Shown here: positions 40,711 through 49,575 of the stretch, in pieces
Position numbering within the stretch: the first letter of the stretch is position 1
Layout of the letters: each line of letters starts with the position of its first letter
NCBI RefSeq assembly: GCF_902498195.1
Contig: NZ_CABVIY010000001.1
Location: 310,001 to 374,000 of the forward strand
DNA length: 64,000 nt
Reading direction: 5' to 3'
Source of the DNA: Pseudomonas fluorescens
GTDB lineage: Bacteria; Pseudomonadota; Gammaproteobacteria; Pseudomonadales; Pseudomonadaceae
Position numbers and translations under genes: made by a program
The notes under the pieces: generated by a model
The model's database searches: none
What the model saw: the letters and a program-made list of their open reading frames with translations, nothing else
Told to the model about the DNA's origin: nothing

Positions 40711-42399
40711 ATGACCAAGCAAAAATACGACTACATCATCATCGGCGCAGGCTCGGCGGGTTGTGTGCTGGCCAACCGCCTGAGCGAAGACCCGTCCACG
40801 TCTGTGCTGGTGCTGGAATTCGGCGGCAGTGACCGCAGTGTGGTGATCCAGATGCCCAGTGCGTTCTCGATCCCGATGAACACCAAAAAGTACAACTGGC
40901 GCTACGAAACCGAGCCGGAAACCTGGCTCGACGGCCGGCGCATTCACTGCCCGCGCGGCAAGGTGCTGGGTGGCTCGTCGTCGATCAACGGCCTGGTCTA
41001 CATCCGTGGCCACGCCTATGACTTCGACGAATGGGAAACCCTCGGCGCCCAGGGCTGGGGCTATAAAAACTGCCTGCCGTATTTCAAGCGGGCCGAGAGT
41101 TACGAGTCGGGGGGTGACAGTTATCGCGGGCAAACCGGGCCGCTGCACACCACCAACGGCAACCACATGAAAAATCCGCTGTACGGCGCCTGGGTCGAAG
41201 CCGGCGCCGAAGCGGGCTACATCAAGACCGACGACTGCAACGGCTTCATGCAGGAAGGTTTCGGCGCGATGCACATGACTGTGAAAAACGGCGTGCGCTG
41301 CTCGACCGCCAATGCCTACCTGCGCCCGGCCATGGGTCGCCCGAACCTGACCGTGATCACCCACGCCATGACCCGCCAGGTCATCCTCGAAGGCAAGCGC
41401 GCGGTGGGCATCCGCTATGACCACGATGGCCAGACCCACGAGGTGTATTGCAACCGCGAAGTGCTGATTTCGTCCGGCCCCATCGGCTCGCCGCACCTGC
41501 TGCAACGCTCCGGCATCGGCCCGGCCGAGGTCCTGCGCAAAGCCGGGATCGAGGTGCGCCATGACCTGCCGGGGGTAGGGGAGAACCTGCAGGATCACGC
41601 CGAGGTGTATATCCAGTTCGGTTGCAAGGAACCGGTGACGCTCAACAGCAAAATGGACCCGCTGAGCAAGTTGCTGATCGGCCTGCGCTGGTTGTTGTTC
41701 AAGGACGGCCTGGGCGCCACCAACCACTTCGAGGCCGGCGGGTTCATCCGCTCCGACAAGGGCCTGCGCTGGCCCGATATCCAGTTCCACTTCCTGCCGG
41801 CGGCCATGCGTTACGACGGCAACAAACCGATCAAGGGCCATGGCTTCATGGTGCTCACAGGTCCCAACAAACCGAAAAGCCGTGGCTATGTGCGGGTGCG
41901 CTCGGCTGATCCCTATGAGCACCCGGAAATCCGCTTCAACTACCTGCAACGCGAGGAAGACCGCGAAGGCTTCCGCCGCTGCATCCGCCTGACCCGCGAG
42001 ATCATCGGCCAGAAAGCCATGGACCGCTTCCGCGACGGCGAAATCGCCCCGGGTCCGCTGGTGCAAACCGATGCGGAAATCGATGCCTTCGTCCGTGCGA
42101 ACCTGGAAAGCACCTATCACCCCTGTGGTTCGTGCCGCATGGGCGAGGACGACAGGGCGGTGGTGGATTCCGAGTTGCGGGTGCATGGCATTGCCGGGCT
42201 GCGGGTGATCGACTCCTCGGTGTTCCCGACCGAACCGAACGGCAACCTCAATGCACCGACCATCATGCTGGCCGAACGCGCGTCGGACCTGGTGCGCGGG
42301 GTGGCGATGCTGCCAGCGTCGGAGGCGGCGGTGGGGTTGGTGGAGAATTGGGAGAACAGCCAGCGGTCGGCGTTGCCGGGGCGTAATGTGCGGGTTTGA
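40711..42399 (+). CDS. GMC-family FAD oxidoreductase, choline dehydrogenase-like
   Basis: A 562-residue flavoprotein with the Rossmann motif [19 protein letters not shown], the GMC signature 1 [19 protein letters not shown] and the C-terminal HPCGSCRMG and [20 protein letters not shown] catalytic region (the His/Asn active-site pair). It is strongly BetA-like. It starts 3 bp after the permease stop, with GGAG in the end of that gene, so it is the last gene of the operon. In context it could oxidise a primary alcohol to the aldehyde handled by the ALDH. Confidence 0.9.
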   Translation: MTKQKYDYIIIGAGSAGCVLANRLSEDPSTSVLVLEFGGSDRSVVIQMPSAFSIPMNTKKYNWRYETEPETWLDGRRIHCPRGKVLGGSSSINGLVYIRGHAYDFDEWETLGAQGWGYKNCLPYFKRAESYESGGDSYRGQTGPLHTTNGNHMKNPLYGAWVEAGAEAGYIKTDDCNGFMQEGFGAMHMTVKNGVRCSTANAYLRPAMGRPNLTVITHAMTRQVILEGKRAVGIRYDHDGQTHEVYCNREVLISSGPIGSPHLLQRSGIGPAEVLRKAGIEVRHDLPGVGENLQDHAEVYIQFGCKEPVTLNSKMDPLSKLLIGLRWLLFKDGLGATNHFEAGGFIRSDKGLRWPDIQFHFLPAAMRYDGNKPIKGHGFMVLTGPNKPKSRGYVRVRSADPYEHPEIRFNYLQREEDREGFRRCIRLTREIIGQKAMDRFRDGEIAPGPLVQTDAEIDAFVRANLESTYHPCGSCRMGEDDRAVVDSELRVHGIAGLRVIDSSVFPTEPNGNLNAPTIMLAERASDLVRGVAMLPASEAAVGLVENWENSQRSALPGRNVRV

Positions 42400-42425
42400 C
42401 GTGATCTCGCGGGCACCCCAATCCC

Positions 42426-42452
42426 CTGTGGGAGCGGGCTTGCCCGCGAAGG
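42426..42452. repeat. Single REP element
   Basis: One copy of GAGCGGGCTTGCCCGCGA (one change from the common form) without an inverted partner. It is in the same orientation as the next element at 42495. Confidence 0.75.
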
Positions 42453-42494
42453 CGGCCTCACAGTCAACCTGGTTTCACGGACTCCCCCAGTCTC

Positions 42495-42519
42495 CTGTAG
42501 GAGCGAGCCTGCTCGCGAT
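42495..42519. repeat. Single REP element, GAGCGAGCCTGCTCGCGA variant
   Basis: One unpaired copy of the GTAGGAGCGAGCCTGCTC variant in the 576-bp gene-free spacer after the GMC gene. Confidence 0.75.
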
Positions 42520-42546
42520 GGCTTCGTGTCAGGCGATGAATTTTTT

Positions 42547-42810
42547 GATGGTGTACATATCCATTGCTGCGGTAACGGCCACTTAGGGTTTCGCCCTTAC
42601 GGCGACTTACTTTTTTTTCAAACCGAAACGCCAAAAAAAAGATAAGCAAAAAAAGGCTCGCCCCGAGCGTCCGGCCCCTCGCCAAGGCTCGGGGTTCCTT
42701 CGCTCCGGCATTCATCCGGGGGCATCGCCTCCGGTTTGCTTCGCTGCACCTCCTCTCGATGTGTGCGGCTGCGCCGCACGGCGCTACGCGCCTTCCCCCC
42801 GGATGAACGC
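42547..42810. repeat. Long non-coding repeat-like element
   Basis: An approximately 260-bp region with a distinctive structure: a TGTACATATCCATTGC edge, CGGTAACGGCCACTTAGG, a GTTTCGCCCTTACGGCGAC hairpin, T- and A-runs, then the palindrome-rich GGCTCGCCCCGAGC and GTGCGGCTGCGCCGCAC hairpins. Similar blocks recur between genes in Pseudomonas genomes and give rise to spurious small ORFs. No gene is supported between 42400 and 42975; besides this block it holds three single REP elements. Confidence 0.5.
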
Positions 42811-42898
42811 CTCCACTCAGCCTGCCGAAGGGGCGGGTGGATCAAGATCAAAAGCAGCCGAGGCGAGCTGACACTCGAGCTGACGGTTGGCACGGTTC

Positions 42899-42930
42899 CC
42901 TGTAGGAGCTGCCGCAGGCTGCGATCTTTT
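42899..42930. repeat. Single REP element of the GTAGGAGCTGCCG family
   Basis: One copy of GTAGGAGCTGCCGCAGGC followed by TGCGATCTTTT, the same family as the REPIN at 8087. It lies 45 bp upstream of the acetyltransferase gene. Confidence 0.75.
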
Positions 42931-42975
42931 TCTTTGCTAGGCTCTAAATCCCCTACACCGCAATGGAGCACCCCC

Positions 42976-43434
42976 ATGCCCATCCAGGCCCTGCGCGCCG
43001 ACGCTTCCCACATCGAAAAAATCGCCCCGTTGTTCGACGCTTATCGCGGCTTCTACGGCCAGCCTTCGAACCTGCCGCAATCCCGTGCCTTCATCGCCGA
43101 GCGCCTGGCCCGGGACGAGTCGGTGATTTTCCTGGCCGAGGAGGCCAGCGGCGAAACCCTCGGTTTTGTGCAGATGTTCCCGACGTTTTCCTCCATCGAC
43201 GCGCACCGCACCTGGCTGCTGGGCGACTTGTTCACCACGCCCGCCGCCCGGGGCAAAGGCGTCGGGACCTTGCTGATGAGCACCGCCCGGGACTTTGCGC
43301 GGCTGATGGGCGCCAAGGGCATGACCCTGGAAACCGCCACCGACAACGCCAGCGCGCAGCGGCTGTATGAGTCTCTGGGTTGGGTGCGTGATGCCGGCTA
43401 CTACACCTACTGCCTGGATTTGAAACAGGACTGA
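42976..43434 (+). CDS. GNAT family N-acetyltransferase
   Basis: A 152-residue protein starting MPIQALRADASHIEKIAPLFDAY; GGAG lies 7 nt before the ATG and the upstream in-frame stretch is repeat DNA. It has LLGDLFTTPAARGKGVGTLLM, the acetyl-CoA loop RGKGVG, and a C-terminal ASAQRLYESLGWVRD. The acceptor is unknown. It is convergent with the arylsulfatase gene across a short hairpin. Confidence 0.88.
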   Translation: MPIQALRADASHIEKIAPLFDAYRGFYGQPSNLPQSRAFIAERLARDESVIFLAEEASGETLGFVQMFPTFSSIDAHRTWLLGDLFTTPAARGKGVGTLLMSTARDFARLMGAKGMTLETATDNASAQRLYESLGWVRDAGYYTYCLDLKQD

Positions 43435-43444
43435 GTTCAATGAA

Positions 43445-43469
43445 GTGGCAGCCTCGGCGAGGCTGCCAC
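43445..43469. terminator. Hairpin between convergent GNAT and arylsulfatase genes
   Basis: Perfect dyad GTGGCAGCCT-cggcg-AGGCTGCCAC, 11 bp after the GNAT stop and 8 bp before the arylsulfatase stop. It lacks a T run, so its efficiency as an intrinsic terminator is uncertain. Confidence 0.55.
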
Positions 43470-43476
43470 CCCGGGG

Positions 43477-45129
43477 CTAGTTAGGCGCTGGAAGGGTGAT
43501 GCCTTCCTTCTCCAGGTCTTCGCGAACCGACTGGAATTTCTGGTACTTGGAAATTTCGATCGGACCGTCGTAGCTCATGCTTTGCAGTTTGCGTGGAGGG
43601 TACTGGACGTAGGTTTTCATCAGTTTGGTAATCGCCGCGCTGATGGGCACCATTGTCCAGGTGTGCTCGGTGTAGTTGTTCATGAAAACGTCATAGCGCT
43701 CCTGCGGATCCTGCAGCAGGTCGAACACCTGCGGCACCGTCGCGACATACTTGGTCGGGCCTTTCCAGCCCTGGTTGGAGTCGACGGCCAGGCCACCGGT
43801 CGCGGCGCCGTTGTCGCCCCTGAGGTTGAACACCGCTTTGTAGTTGCCGACACGGGCAGCGCCGGGCGACAGTTCGTTTTCGGTGAAGTAGAACCATTCC
43901 TTACGCGGGTCCGGGCCCGTACCCAGCAGCACCGGGGTCATGTCGTAGCTGTCGAAGATGATCGGTTTGCCTTCACGGTCCTTGTCCGGCAGTTTGATGC
44001 CGGCCACCGAGGCGAACGTCGCCATCAGGTCCAGCCCGCCCATGATGTCGTGGTTCTTGGTATTGGGCTTGATCTTGCCCGGCCAGGACATGATCGCCGG
44101 CACCCGGTTGCCGCCTTCGCGCACCGTGCCTTTGGTGCCCCGGAAGGGCGTGTAGCCGGCGTCGGGGTAGACGTCTTGCCAGGCGCCGTTGTCGGTGGTG
44201 TAAACCACCAGGGTGTTTTTATCCAGGCCCAGCGCTTTGAGCTTGTCCATGATGCGCCCGATGCGGGTGTCGAGTTCAACGATGGAGTCGGCGTACTTGG
44301 TCTTGGAGATCGACTTGAGGACGAACTCCGGTGCCGGCATGTTCGGCTGGTGCACCTTCATGAAGTTGACGTTGATGAAGAACGGTTTGCTGGATTTTGC
44401 CGCGGTGTCGAGAAATTCCATCGTGGCTTTTTCGACGTAGTTGTCGAAGAACGGGATACCGACCACACCGGGCTTGCCATCCACCACGGGCGTGTCGACG
44501 TACTGGCCGTTGATCTTGAAGTCCTCGACCGGTTTTTCCCCGGCCTTGGCCGACAAGGCGCCGCGCGTCACCTTGGTGAACATCGCCCGTGTCTCGTCAT
44601 CCATGTCCGGGAACCAGGTCGGGTCCGCGTAGGTGTAGGCGTTCAGGTGATACAGGCCGACGTACTTCATGACGTCGTAACCCTGGGCGTTGGGCAGGGC
44701 GTAGTCGTCCTCGCCCAGGTGCCACTTGCCGGTGAAGTAAGTTTCATAGCCGCCGGTTTTCAGCACGGACGCCAGGGTCCATTCCGCCGCCGGCAAGCCG
44801 CCACCCTGGCCCTGGAAGGCCACCGTGGTCATGCCGCTGCGGTTGGGGATGCGCCCGGTCTGCATCGCGGCCCGGCCCGGTGTGCAGCTGGGTTGGGCGT
44901 AGAAGGAATAGAAGGTGGTGCCTTCGGCGGCGAGTTCGTCGATGCGCGGCGTTTGCATCCCGCGACCCACGCCGCCGCCATAAGGCCCCAGGTCACCGTA
45001 GCCGGTGTCGTCGGAAACGATGAACAGAATATTGGGTTTTTCTGTCTGTGCTGCCTGGGCAATGCCGTTGAGGGCCATGACCAATGAACATGCCACATAG
45101 AACCTGGTGCGATGCGAGAGCCTATTCAT
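43477..45129 (-). CDS. Arylsulfatase, exported type I sulfatase
   Basis: A 550-residue alkaline-phosphatase-fold sulfatase with the signature CTPGRAAMQTGR; Cys82 is expected to become formylglycine (CxPxR). It also has the metal motif ILFIVSDDTGYGDLG and the GKWHLG lysine/histidine motif. Unlike the cytoplasmic AtsA of P. aeruginosa it has a clear signal peptide (FYVACSLVMALNGIAQAAQ), so it acts in the periplasm or outside. No formylglycine-generating enzyme is nearby. It liberates sulfate from organosulfates. Confidence 0.93.
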   Translation of the reverse strand: MNRLSHRTRFYVACSLVMALNGIAQAAQTEKPNILFIVSDDTGYGDLGPYGGGVGRGMQTPRIDELAAEGTTFYSFYAQPSCTPGRAAMQTGRIPNRSGMTTVAFQGQGGGLPAAEWTLASVLKTGGYETYFTGKWHLGEDDYALPNAQGYDVMKYVGLYHLNAYTYADPTWFPDMDDETRAMFTKVTRGALSAKAGEKPVEDFKINGQYVDTPVVDGKPGVVGIPFFDNYVEKATMEFLDTAAKSSKPFFINVNFMKVHQPNMPAPEFVLKSISKTKYADSIVELDTRIGRIMDKLKALGLDKNTLVVYTTDNGAWQDVYPDAGYTPFRGTKGTVREGGNRVPAIMSWPGKIKPNTKNHDIMGGLDLMATFASVAGIKLPDKDREGKPIIFDSYDMTPVLLGTGPDPRKEWFYFTENELSPGAARVGNYKAVFNLRGDNGAATGGLAVDSNQGWKGPTKYVATVPQVFDLLQDPQERYDVFMNNYTEHTWTMVPISAAITKLMKTYVQYPPRKLQSMSYDGPIEISKYQKFQSVREDLEKEGITLPAPN

Positions 45130-45387
45130 ACCCGGTTTCCTTTCTCAAGAGTTGATCGTAGTTGCCGGACCACCCAACCCTGCGTCTGGAGCGTTCAAGG
45201 AAACCTTCCAATGAAGCAATAGACTTCCTGTTGACTGTCAACGCAGTCGTGAAAGGTTAGTTGACATATCCTGCGTGGCGCGGGCGAAACCCGTGGAATA
45301 GACGTCGTTCGTCGATTTTTTTGTAGTGGCTGTGCAACGCCGCACAGCCGCCATCCTCCCGGTGACAGGAGGTCGGGAAAGCAACTG

Positions 45388-47484
45388 TCAAAACCCGCTT
45401 TCGCGCATCAATACGGCAAGAAAGCGGGTCGCAAGATCGGCCAGTACACTGCGTCGCTCACCTTCGATTTTCAAATGACCACGGGTTTCACGCAGGCTCG
45501 GCAATGGCTCGTCGAGCTGGACCAGGACCTGGAACAGGGCCTCGCCTGGCACCAGCTCATGTTCTTGAGCGGTGGTCGGCACCGGGCCGCCAAAGCGTGA
45601 CGAGAGCATGCGATGGGACAACTGGCTGGCGCGGGTACTGCCGATCGCCAACACCTTGCCGGCCAAGGGCGTGGTCTGGCCGTCGGGATAGAAACGCACA
45701 CGGCCACCGGCGACCAGGCGATGCACCTGGTCCTGGGCGACGTAGGCGTCCACCTGCCAGCTGCGCGGGTCGATCAGGATGCCCAGGGATTCCTGGCGGC
45801 CGATCCACTGGCCGGTTTTCCAGTCCGGATTGACGTCCAGCCACAGGCCGGCGAAGGGCGTTTGCAGGTTGAGCCGGGCCATTTCCGAGCGGGCCGCCCG
45901 GGCTTCCTCGAATTGCACATTGAGGCGCTGGCGGGTGACCGCGTCTTCGGCCAGGCCGCCGGGGTCGGCCAGCAATCCGGACAAGCGCGCCTCGTAGCTG
46001 CGGGCATTGGCTTCGCTGCTGTGCAGGCGCGAGGCGATGTCCGGTTCGTCGAGCACCACCAGCACCTCGCCGGCCTTGACCGGGCCCTCGCCGTGGATCG
46101 ATTGCAGGCGTGCCGGGTAGGGCGCATAGACCCGTAGCTGATGTTCGGCGCGGGCCACGCCCACCGCGTCGATCTGGGTTCGCCAGGGCAGGGCGAGGAC
46201 AAGCAGGATCATGCCCAGTACCGAGTAGAACAGCACTTTTCGCAGGCGTGGAATGGCGGCGCGCCGGGCCCACCAGTGACCCAGCTCGCGCATCACCGGC
46301 AGGGCGATAAACCAGGACAGTTCGACCATGAACAGGATGATCCCGAGCAGTTTGAAAAAGAACAGGTAGACCGCCAACGCGATCCCCAGGAACAGCACCA
46401 GGCGATACAGCCAGGTGACGATGGCGAAGGCCACCAGCAGTCGTCGCTGGCCGGTGGGGAACACCTCCGGCCAGTCTTCCTGCAACCCCAAAAGGTTGCG
46501 CCGCAGGGTGACCCGGGCCAGCGCCGAAGCGCGTTCGTGCAGGTTGGGAAAATCCAGCAGGTCGGACAGGATGAAATACCCGTCGAAACGCATGAACGGG
46601 CTGGCGTTCAAGGCCAGCGACAACAACCAGCTGGTGGTTGCCAGGTACAGCAGGGCGTTGCGCAACGGCCCCGGATCGCACAGCGCCCAACCCAGGGTCG
46701 AGAGCCCGGCCAGGGACAACTCGGTGACGATCCCGGCCGAAGCGATGGCCAGCCGTTGCCGCGAGCGGCTGAGCTTCCAGCTTTCGCCGGTGTCGGTGTA
46801 GAGCATCGGCCACAGCACGACGAAGGCGATGCCCATGTGCCCGACGCGCAACCCCAGGCGCGTCGCCACCAGCGCGTGCCCCAGTTCGTGCAGGGTCTTG
46901 GCGACGATCAGCGCCAGGGCGAAACTGAACAGGCCTTCGGTGGAAAAGGACTCAACCACCGCGTGGGTGAAGCTGTCCCATTGTTGCAGGACCAGGATCA
47001 CCCCCAGCACGCTCAGGCTCACCACCAGGATCGCCGTCAGCGGATGGAACAGCCAGCGCAGGGCATGGGCCAGGTGTTGCAGCGGTTGCTGCGGGCGCAG
47101 CAGCGGTATGCGGAAAAACAGGTAGTGGTGCAGCCACCAGCGCCAGCTCAGCCAACTGCCTTCGTCGCCCTTGGCCTGCAAGCGCGCCAGTGCCGCGGGG
47201 CCGGCGCGCAGCAATTGGTGCTGTTCGAGGAACTGGCGGAAGTCGAGGATTTGCTCCACGTCGGGTTTGAGCGCGGTGCCTTCGGCGATCTGCTGGCTGA
47301 TCTGCCGGGGCGACTGGCCCCAGCGCAGCAGGCATTCGAACTCCAGCCAGCCGATGCGGTAGAAGCGGTTGATCACCGTGTCCTGAATCACCCAGGCCGG
47401 TTCGCCGCTGCTGCCGTGGGCGGCCTCGCTCAGGCGCAGGTCCTCGCGCAACGGGGGCAGGGGGATGTCGGCCGGATCGAGCAT
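45388..47484 (-). CDS. PqqD-like / M50 site-2 protease / HlyD adaptor fusion
   Basis: A 698-residue membrane protein. Domains in order: an N-terminal PqqD-like winged region (residues 1-90), TM helices, an M50 zinc protease with HELGH at 199-203 and NASPFMRFDGYF as the third-ligand motif near 285-295, further TM helices to about 430, and a periplasmic HlyD-like hairpin/lipoyl domain (440-698: LQSIHGEGPVKAGEVLVVLDEPD, then EEARAARSEMARLNLQTPF). The start at 47484 overlaps the stop of the upstream gene (TAATG); longer frames only shadow that gene. It is the last gene of the adhesin export block and may bind, process or anchor the giant substrate. No ATPase domain was seen. Confidence 0.85.
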   Translation of the reverse strand: MLDPADIPLPPLREDLRLSEAAHGSSGEPAWVIQDTVINRFYRIGWLEFECLLRWGQSPRQISQQIAEGTALKPDVEQILDFRQFLEQHQLLRAGPAALARLQAKGDEGSWLSWRWWLHHYLFFRIPLLRPQQPLQHLAHALRWLFHPLTAILVVSLSVLGVILVLQQWDSFTHAVVESFSTEGLFSFALALIVAKTLHELGHALVATRLGLRVGHMGIAFVVLWPMLYTDTGESWKLSRSRQRLAIASAGIVTELSLAGLSTLGWALCDPGPLRNALLYLATTSWLLSLALNASPFMRFDGYFILSDLLDFPNLHERASALARVTLRRNLLGLQEDWPEVFPTGQRRLLVAFAIVTWLYRLVLFLGIALAVYLFFFKLLGIILFMVELSWFIALPVMRELGHWWARRAAIPRLRKVLFYSVLGMILLVLALPWRTQIDAVGVARAEHQLRVYAPYPARLQSIHGEGPVKAGEVLVVLDEPDIASRLHSSEANARSYEARLSGLLADPGGLAEDAVTRQRLNVQFEEARAARSEMARLNLQTPFAGLWLDVNPDWKTGQWIGRQESLGILIDPRSWQVDAYVAQDQVHRLVAGGRVRFYPDGQTTPLAGKVLAIGSTRASQLSHRMLSSRFGGPVPTTAQEHELVPGEALFQVLVQLDEPLPSLRETRGHLKIEGERRSVLADLATRFLAVLMRESGF

Positions 47485-48830
47485 TACCAGCCACTCCAGG
47501 CGCGCAACGTCGCCAGCGGTCGACGCAGCAGGTAGTAACCGAGCATCACCCGGCCGCCGTACAGCTTGGCGGTGCCGTGCAAGCCGAGGCGCGCGTGGTC
47601 CGGCGTGCCGTCGATGCTCGCCAGCAATCGATAAGCAACCACGCCTTCGTCGCTGGGCCGGGCCTGGTAGCTGGTTTCGAGGATTTGGCCCTTGAGCGGG
47701 GTCAGCGGGTACGCGGTGAGGAACAGCGTGACCTCGGCGCCGGGCTCCAGGGCGATGGCGTCGGCCACCGCCAGCTGGATCAGCATGGCCGGCTGGCTCG
47801 GGTCGGCGACCTGCATGATGCGTTCGCCGGTCACCACCGGTTTGCCCAGCCAGTCGTTGGGGTCGCTGAACACCGCGACGCCCGCGCGGGGCGACAGCAC
47901 CCGGGTGCGCTTGAGTTGTGCCTGCACCGCCGCCAGTTCTGCCCGGCGCTGTTGCGCGCGACCTTCGAGCAGGGTCAGTTCGCCTTTGCTCTGGGGGTTG
48001 TCGAACGCCCGCTGGCTGGCGGCCTGCAACTCGGCATCGGCCACCGCCACCTCTTTGCCGAGCACTTCGGCGCGGCTGCGCAGGGTGGTTTCGTCGAGGG
48101 AAAACAGCGGCGTGCCGGCCTCCACCGGTTGGTTGGGGCGGACCCGGATGTGCTCGATCACGCCATCGATGGGCGAGCTGATGATCTGCGCCTGGCGCGA
48201 GACGATCTCCGTCGGTGCCAGGGCGGTTTGCCGCACTGGCAGCAACAGCAACCCACCAAGCAGCAACAGGCCGAGCAGGGTTTGTTTGCGGTTGGGCCAC
48301 CAGCGGCCGAAACGCCGACGCCGGGTCAGCGCGGCCCAGCAATAGGCCCAGGTCTGTATCGGGCCGCTGAGCACCTGGCGCAACAGGGCGGGCGGTTCCT
48401 GTTCGAGCAGCAGCAACAACAGGCCGAGGCGCTGCTGCTCGCGATCCTGTATCGGCACGCACCACAGGCCCGACGGCCACCATTCGCTCCAGCCCTCGGC
48501 GATGTCCGGCGGCGGTGCGCTGCTGTCCTGGGTCAACCAGACCGGTTCGCCGCCCGGCACCTGGGTGGCGATCCAGCGACTGGCGCGACCTAACCACACC
48601 AAATAGGGCGAGTCTTCGCTGGGGCGCGACAGGCCGGAGACGCACAGCAGTTCCAGTGACGTATCACGCTGGGCGAACACCAGCGCCTGGTGAAACGGCA
48701 GCAGCGGATAGAGGTCGTTGGCCATGCTGAAGGCCAGGGCGTTCAGCGAGTCGGCGGCGATCGCCTTGTCGCGCAGGGCATCGAGTTCCAGCAACAGATG
48801 CGGGTGGGGCAGGGGCTCATTCATTGTCAT
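47484..48830 (-). CDS. GAF-like / HlyD-family membrane fusion protein
   Basis: A 448-residue protein: an N-terminal soluble GAF-like region (about 1-160, LNALAFSMANDLYPLLPFHQALVF to WCVPIQDREQQRLGLLLLLLE), one TM helix (KQTLLGLLLLGGLLLLPV, about 180-200), then an HlyD/biotinyl-lipoyl adaptor (IDGVIEHIRVRPNQPVEAG, a coiled hairpin, and a beta-barrel region). The start is uncertain: ATGs at 48830 and 48824 and a TTG at 48836, all inside the end of the upstream adaptor gene. It overlaps neighbours on both sides, so translation is coupled. The cytosolic GAF-like part on an adaptor is unusual. Confidence 0.8.
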   Translation of the reverse strand: MTMNEPLPHPHLLLELDALRDKAIAADSLNALAFSMANDLYPLLPFHQALVFAQRDTSLELLCVSGLSRPSEDSPYLVWLGRASRWIATQVPGGEPVWLTQDSSAPPPDIAEGWSEWWPSGLWCVPIQDREQQRLGLLLLLLEQEPPALLRQVLSGPIQTWAYCWAALTRRRRFGRWWPNRKQTLLGLLLLGGLLLLPVRQTALAPTEIVSRQAQIISSPIDGVIEHIRVRPNQPVEAGTPLFSLDETTLRSRAEVLGKEVAVADAELQAASQRAFDNPQSKGELTLLEGRAQQRRAELAAVQAQLKRTRVLSPRAGVAVFSDPNDWLGKPVVTGERIMQVADPSQPAMLIQLAVADAIALEPGAEVTLFLTAYPLTPLKGQILETSYQARPSDEGVVAYRLLASIDGTPDHARLGLHGTAKLYGGRVMLGYYLLRRPLATLRAWSGW

Positions 48831-49575
48831 GATCAAACCGCGCCGTGCCGCTCATGCCGGCCATCAGATCGGGGAATTTTTCGTCGAGCCGGGCTTCCAG
48901 TTCGACGGTCTGCGCCACGGCGTCGACCCGTGAATTGACCACCGTCACATGGGCCGCGTAGGTTTTGCCGGTTTCATGAATGCTCACGTGCAGCGGCATG
49001 CCCTTCTTCAGGGTTTTGAGCAGGTTGGAGGGCACGTTCAGGCGCACCTTCAAGGCGCCGTCACTGACCAGGTCGAACAGCGGCGTGCCGGCGCTGACGG
49101 TCTGGTAGGGCTTGACGTAGACCTTGGCCACGGTCCCGGAAAACGGCGCCAGCACCTGGCAGTAACCGCTCTGGGCCACGCCCATGGCCCGTGCGCCCTC
49201 GGCTTTCTGCACCTCGGTATTGGCCATCGACACTTCGATGTCGCCGACCGCATTGAGCTGGCGCAGCTGTTTTTTCGCCTCCAGGTTCTGCCTGGCCATC
49301 GCCAGTTCCGCCACGGCCACCTTGCTGCGGGCCTCGGCCTCGTTGCAATTGAAGCGCGCCAGCAGGGCCGACTTGGCCACATGCTCGCCGAAGGTGGCTT
49401 TCAACTCACCGAGCGTCCCGTTCATCTGGCTGGAGAGGGTGGTTTCCAGCTCGGCGGCGAGCAACACGCGGATCGTCGACGCGCCTGGCGCGGGCGGGTC
49501 GTCGGCCTGGGCCCCGAGGGCGGCAGCGGTCAGCAGGAGCAACAACCATCGCGAGTCACGGGCGGGTCTGAACAT
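48817..49575 (-). CDS. Periplasmic adaptor (HlyD/MFP) subunit
   Basis: A 252-residue protein with a signal peptide (RWLLLLLTAAALGAQADD) and a short MFP architecture: a lipoyl half-motif (SSQMNGTLGELKATFGEHV), a coiled-coil hairpin (NEAEARSKVAVAELAMARQN) and the second lipoyl half (YCQVLAPFSGTVAKVYVKPY). It would bridge inner-membrane partners and the TolC-like protein. The ATG lies 20 bp inside the tolC-like gene. A single free Cys in FNCNEAEA is notable. Confidence 0.85.
   Translation of the reverse strand: MFRPARDSRWLLLLLTAAALGAQADDPPAPGASTIRVLLAAELETTLSSQMNGTLGELKATFGEHVAKSALLARFNCNEAEARSKVAVAELAMARQNLEAKKQLRQLNAVGDIEVSMANTEVQKAEGARAMGVAQSGYCQVLAPFSGTVAKVYVKPYQTVSAGTPLFDLVSDGALKVRLNVPSNLLKTLKKGMPLHVSIHETGKTYAAHVTVVNSRVDAVAQTVELEARLDEKFPDLMAGMSGTARFDHDNE

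Noticed and set aside
39100..42186. Minus-strand frame of over 1000 codons opposite the NCS1 and GMC genes
   Set aside because: His/Gln/Arg/Asp-rich shadow translation without any domain; plus-strand genes have complete motifs.
42464..42715. Small protein-coding frame on the minus strand in the repeat block
   Set aside because: It runs through single REP elements and hairpins; such frames are known artefacts of this repeat type.
45328..45349. GGCTGTGC/GCACAGCC hairpin downstream of the M50 gene as a terminator
   Set aside because: On the minus strand it is followed by A residues rather than T; the T run is on the wrong side.
47485..48645. N-terminal extension of the M50 gene back to 48645
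   Set aside because: This part is the out-of-frame shadow of the GAF/HlyD gene; ATG 47484 overlaps its stop as TAATG and starts the PqqD-like domain.
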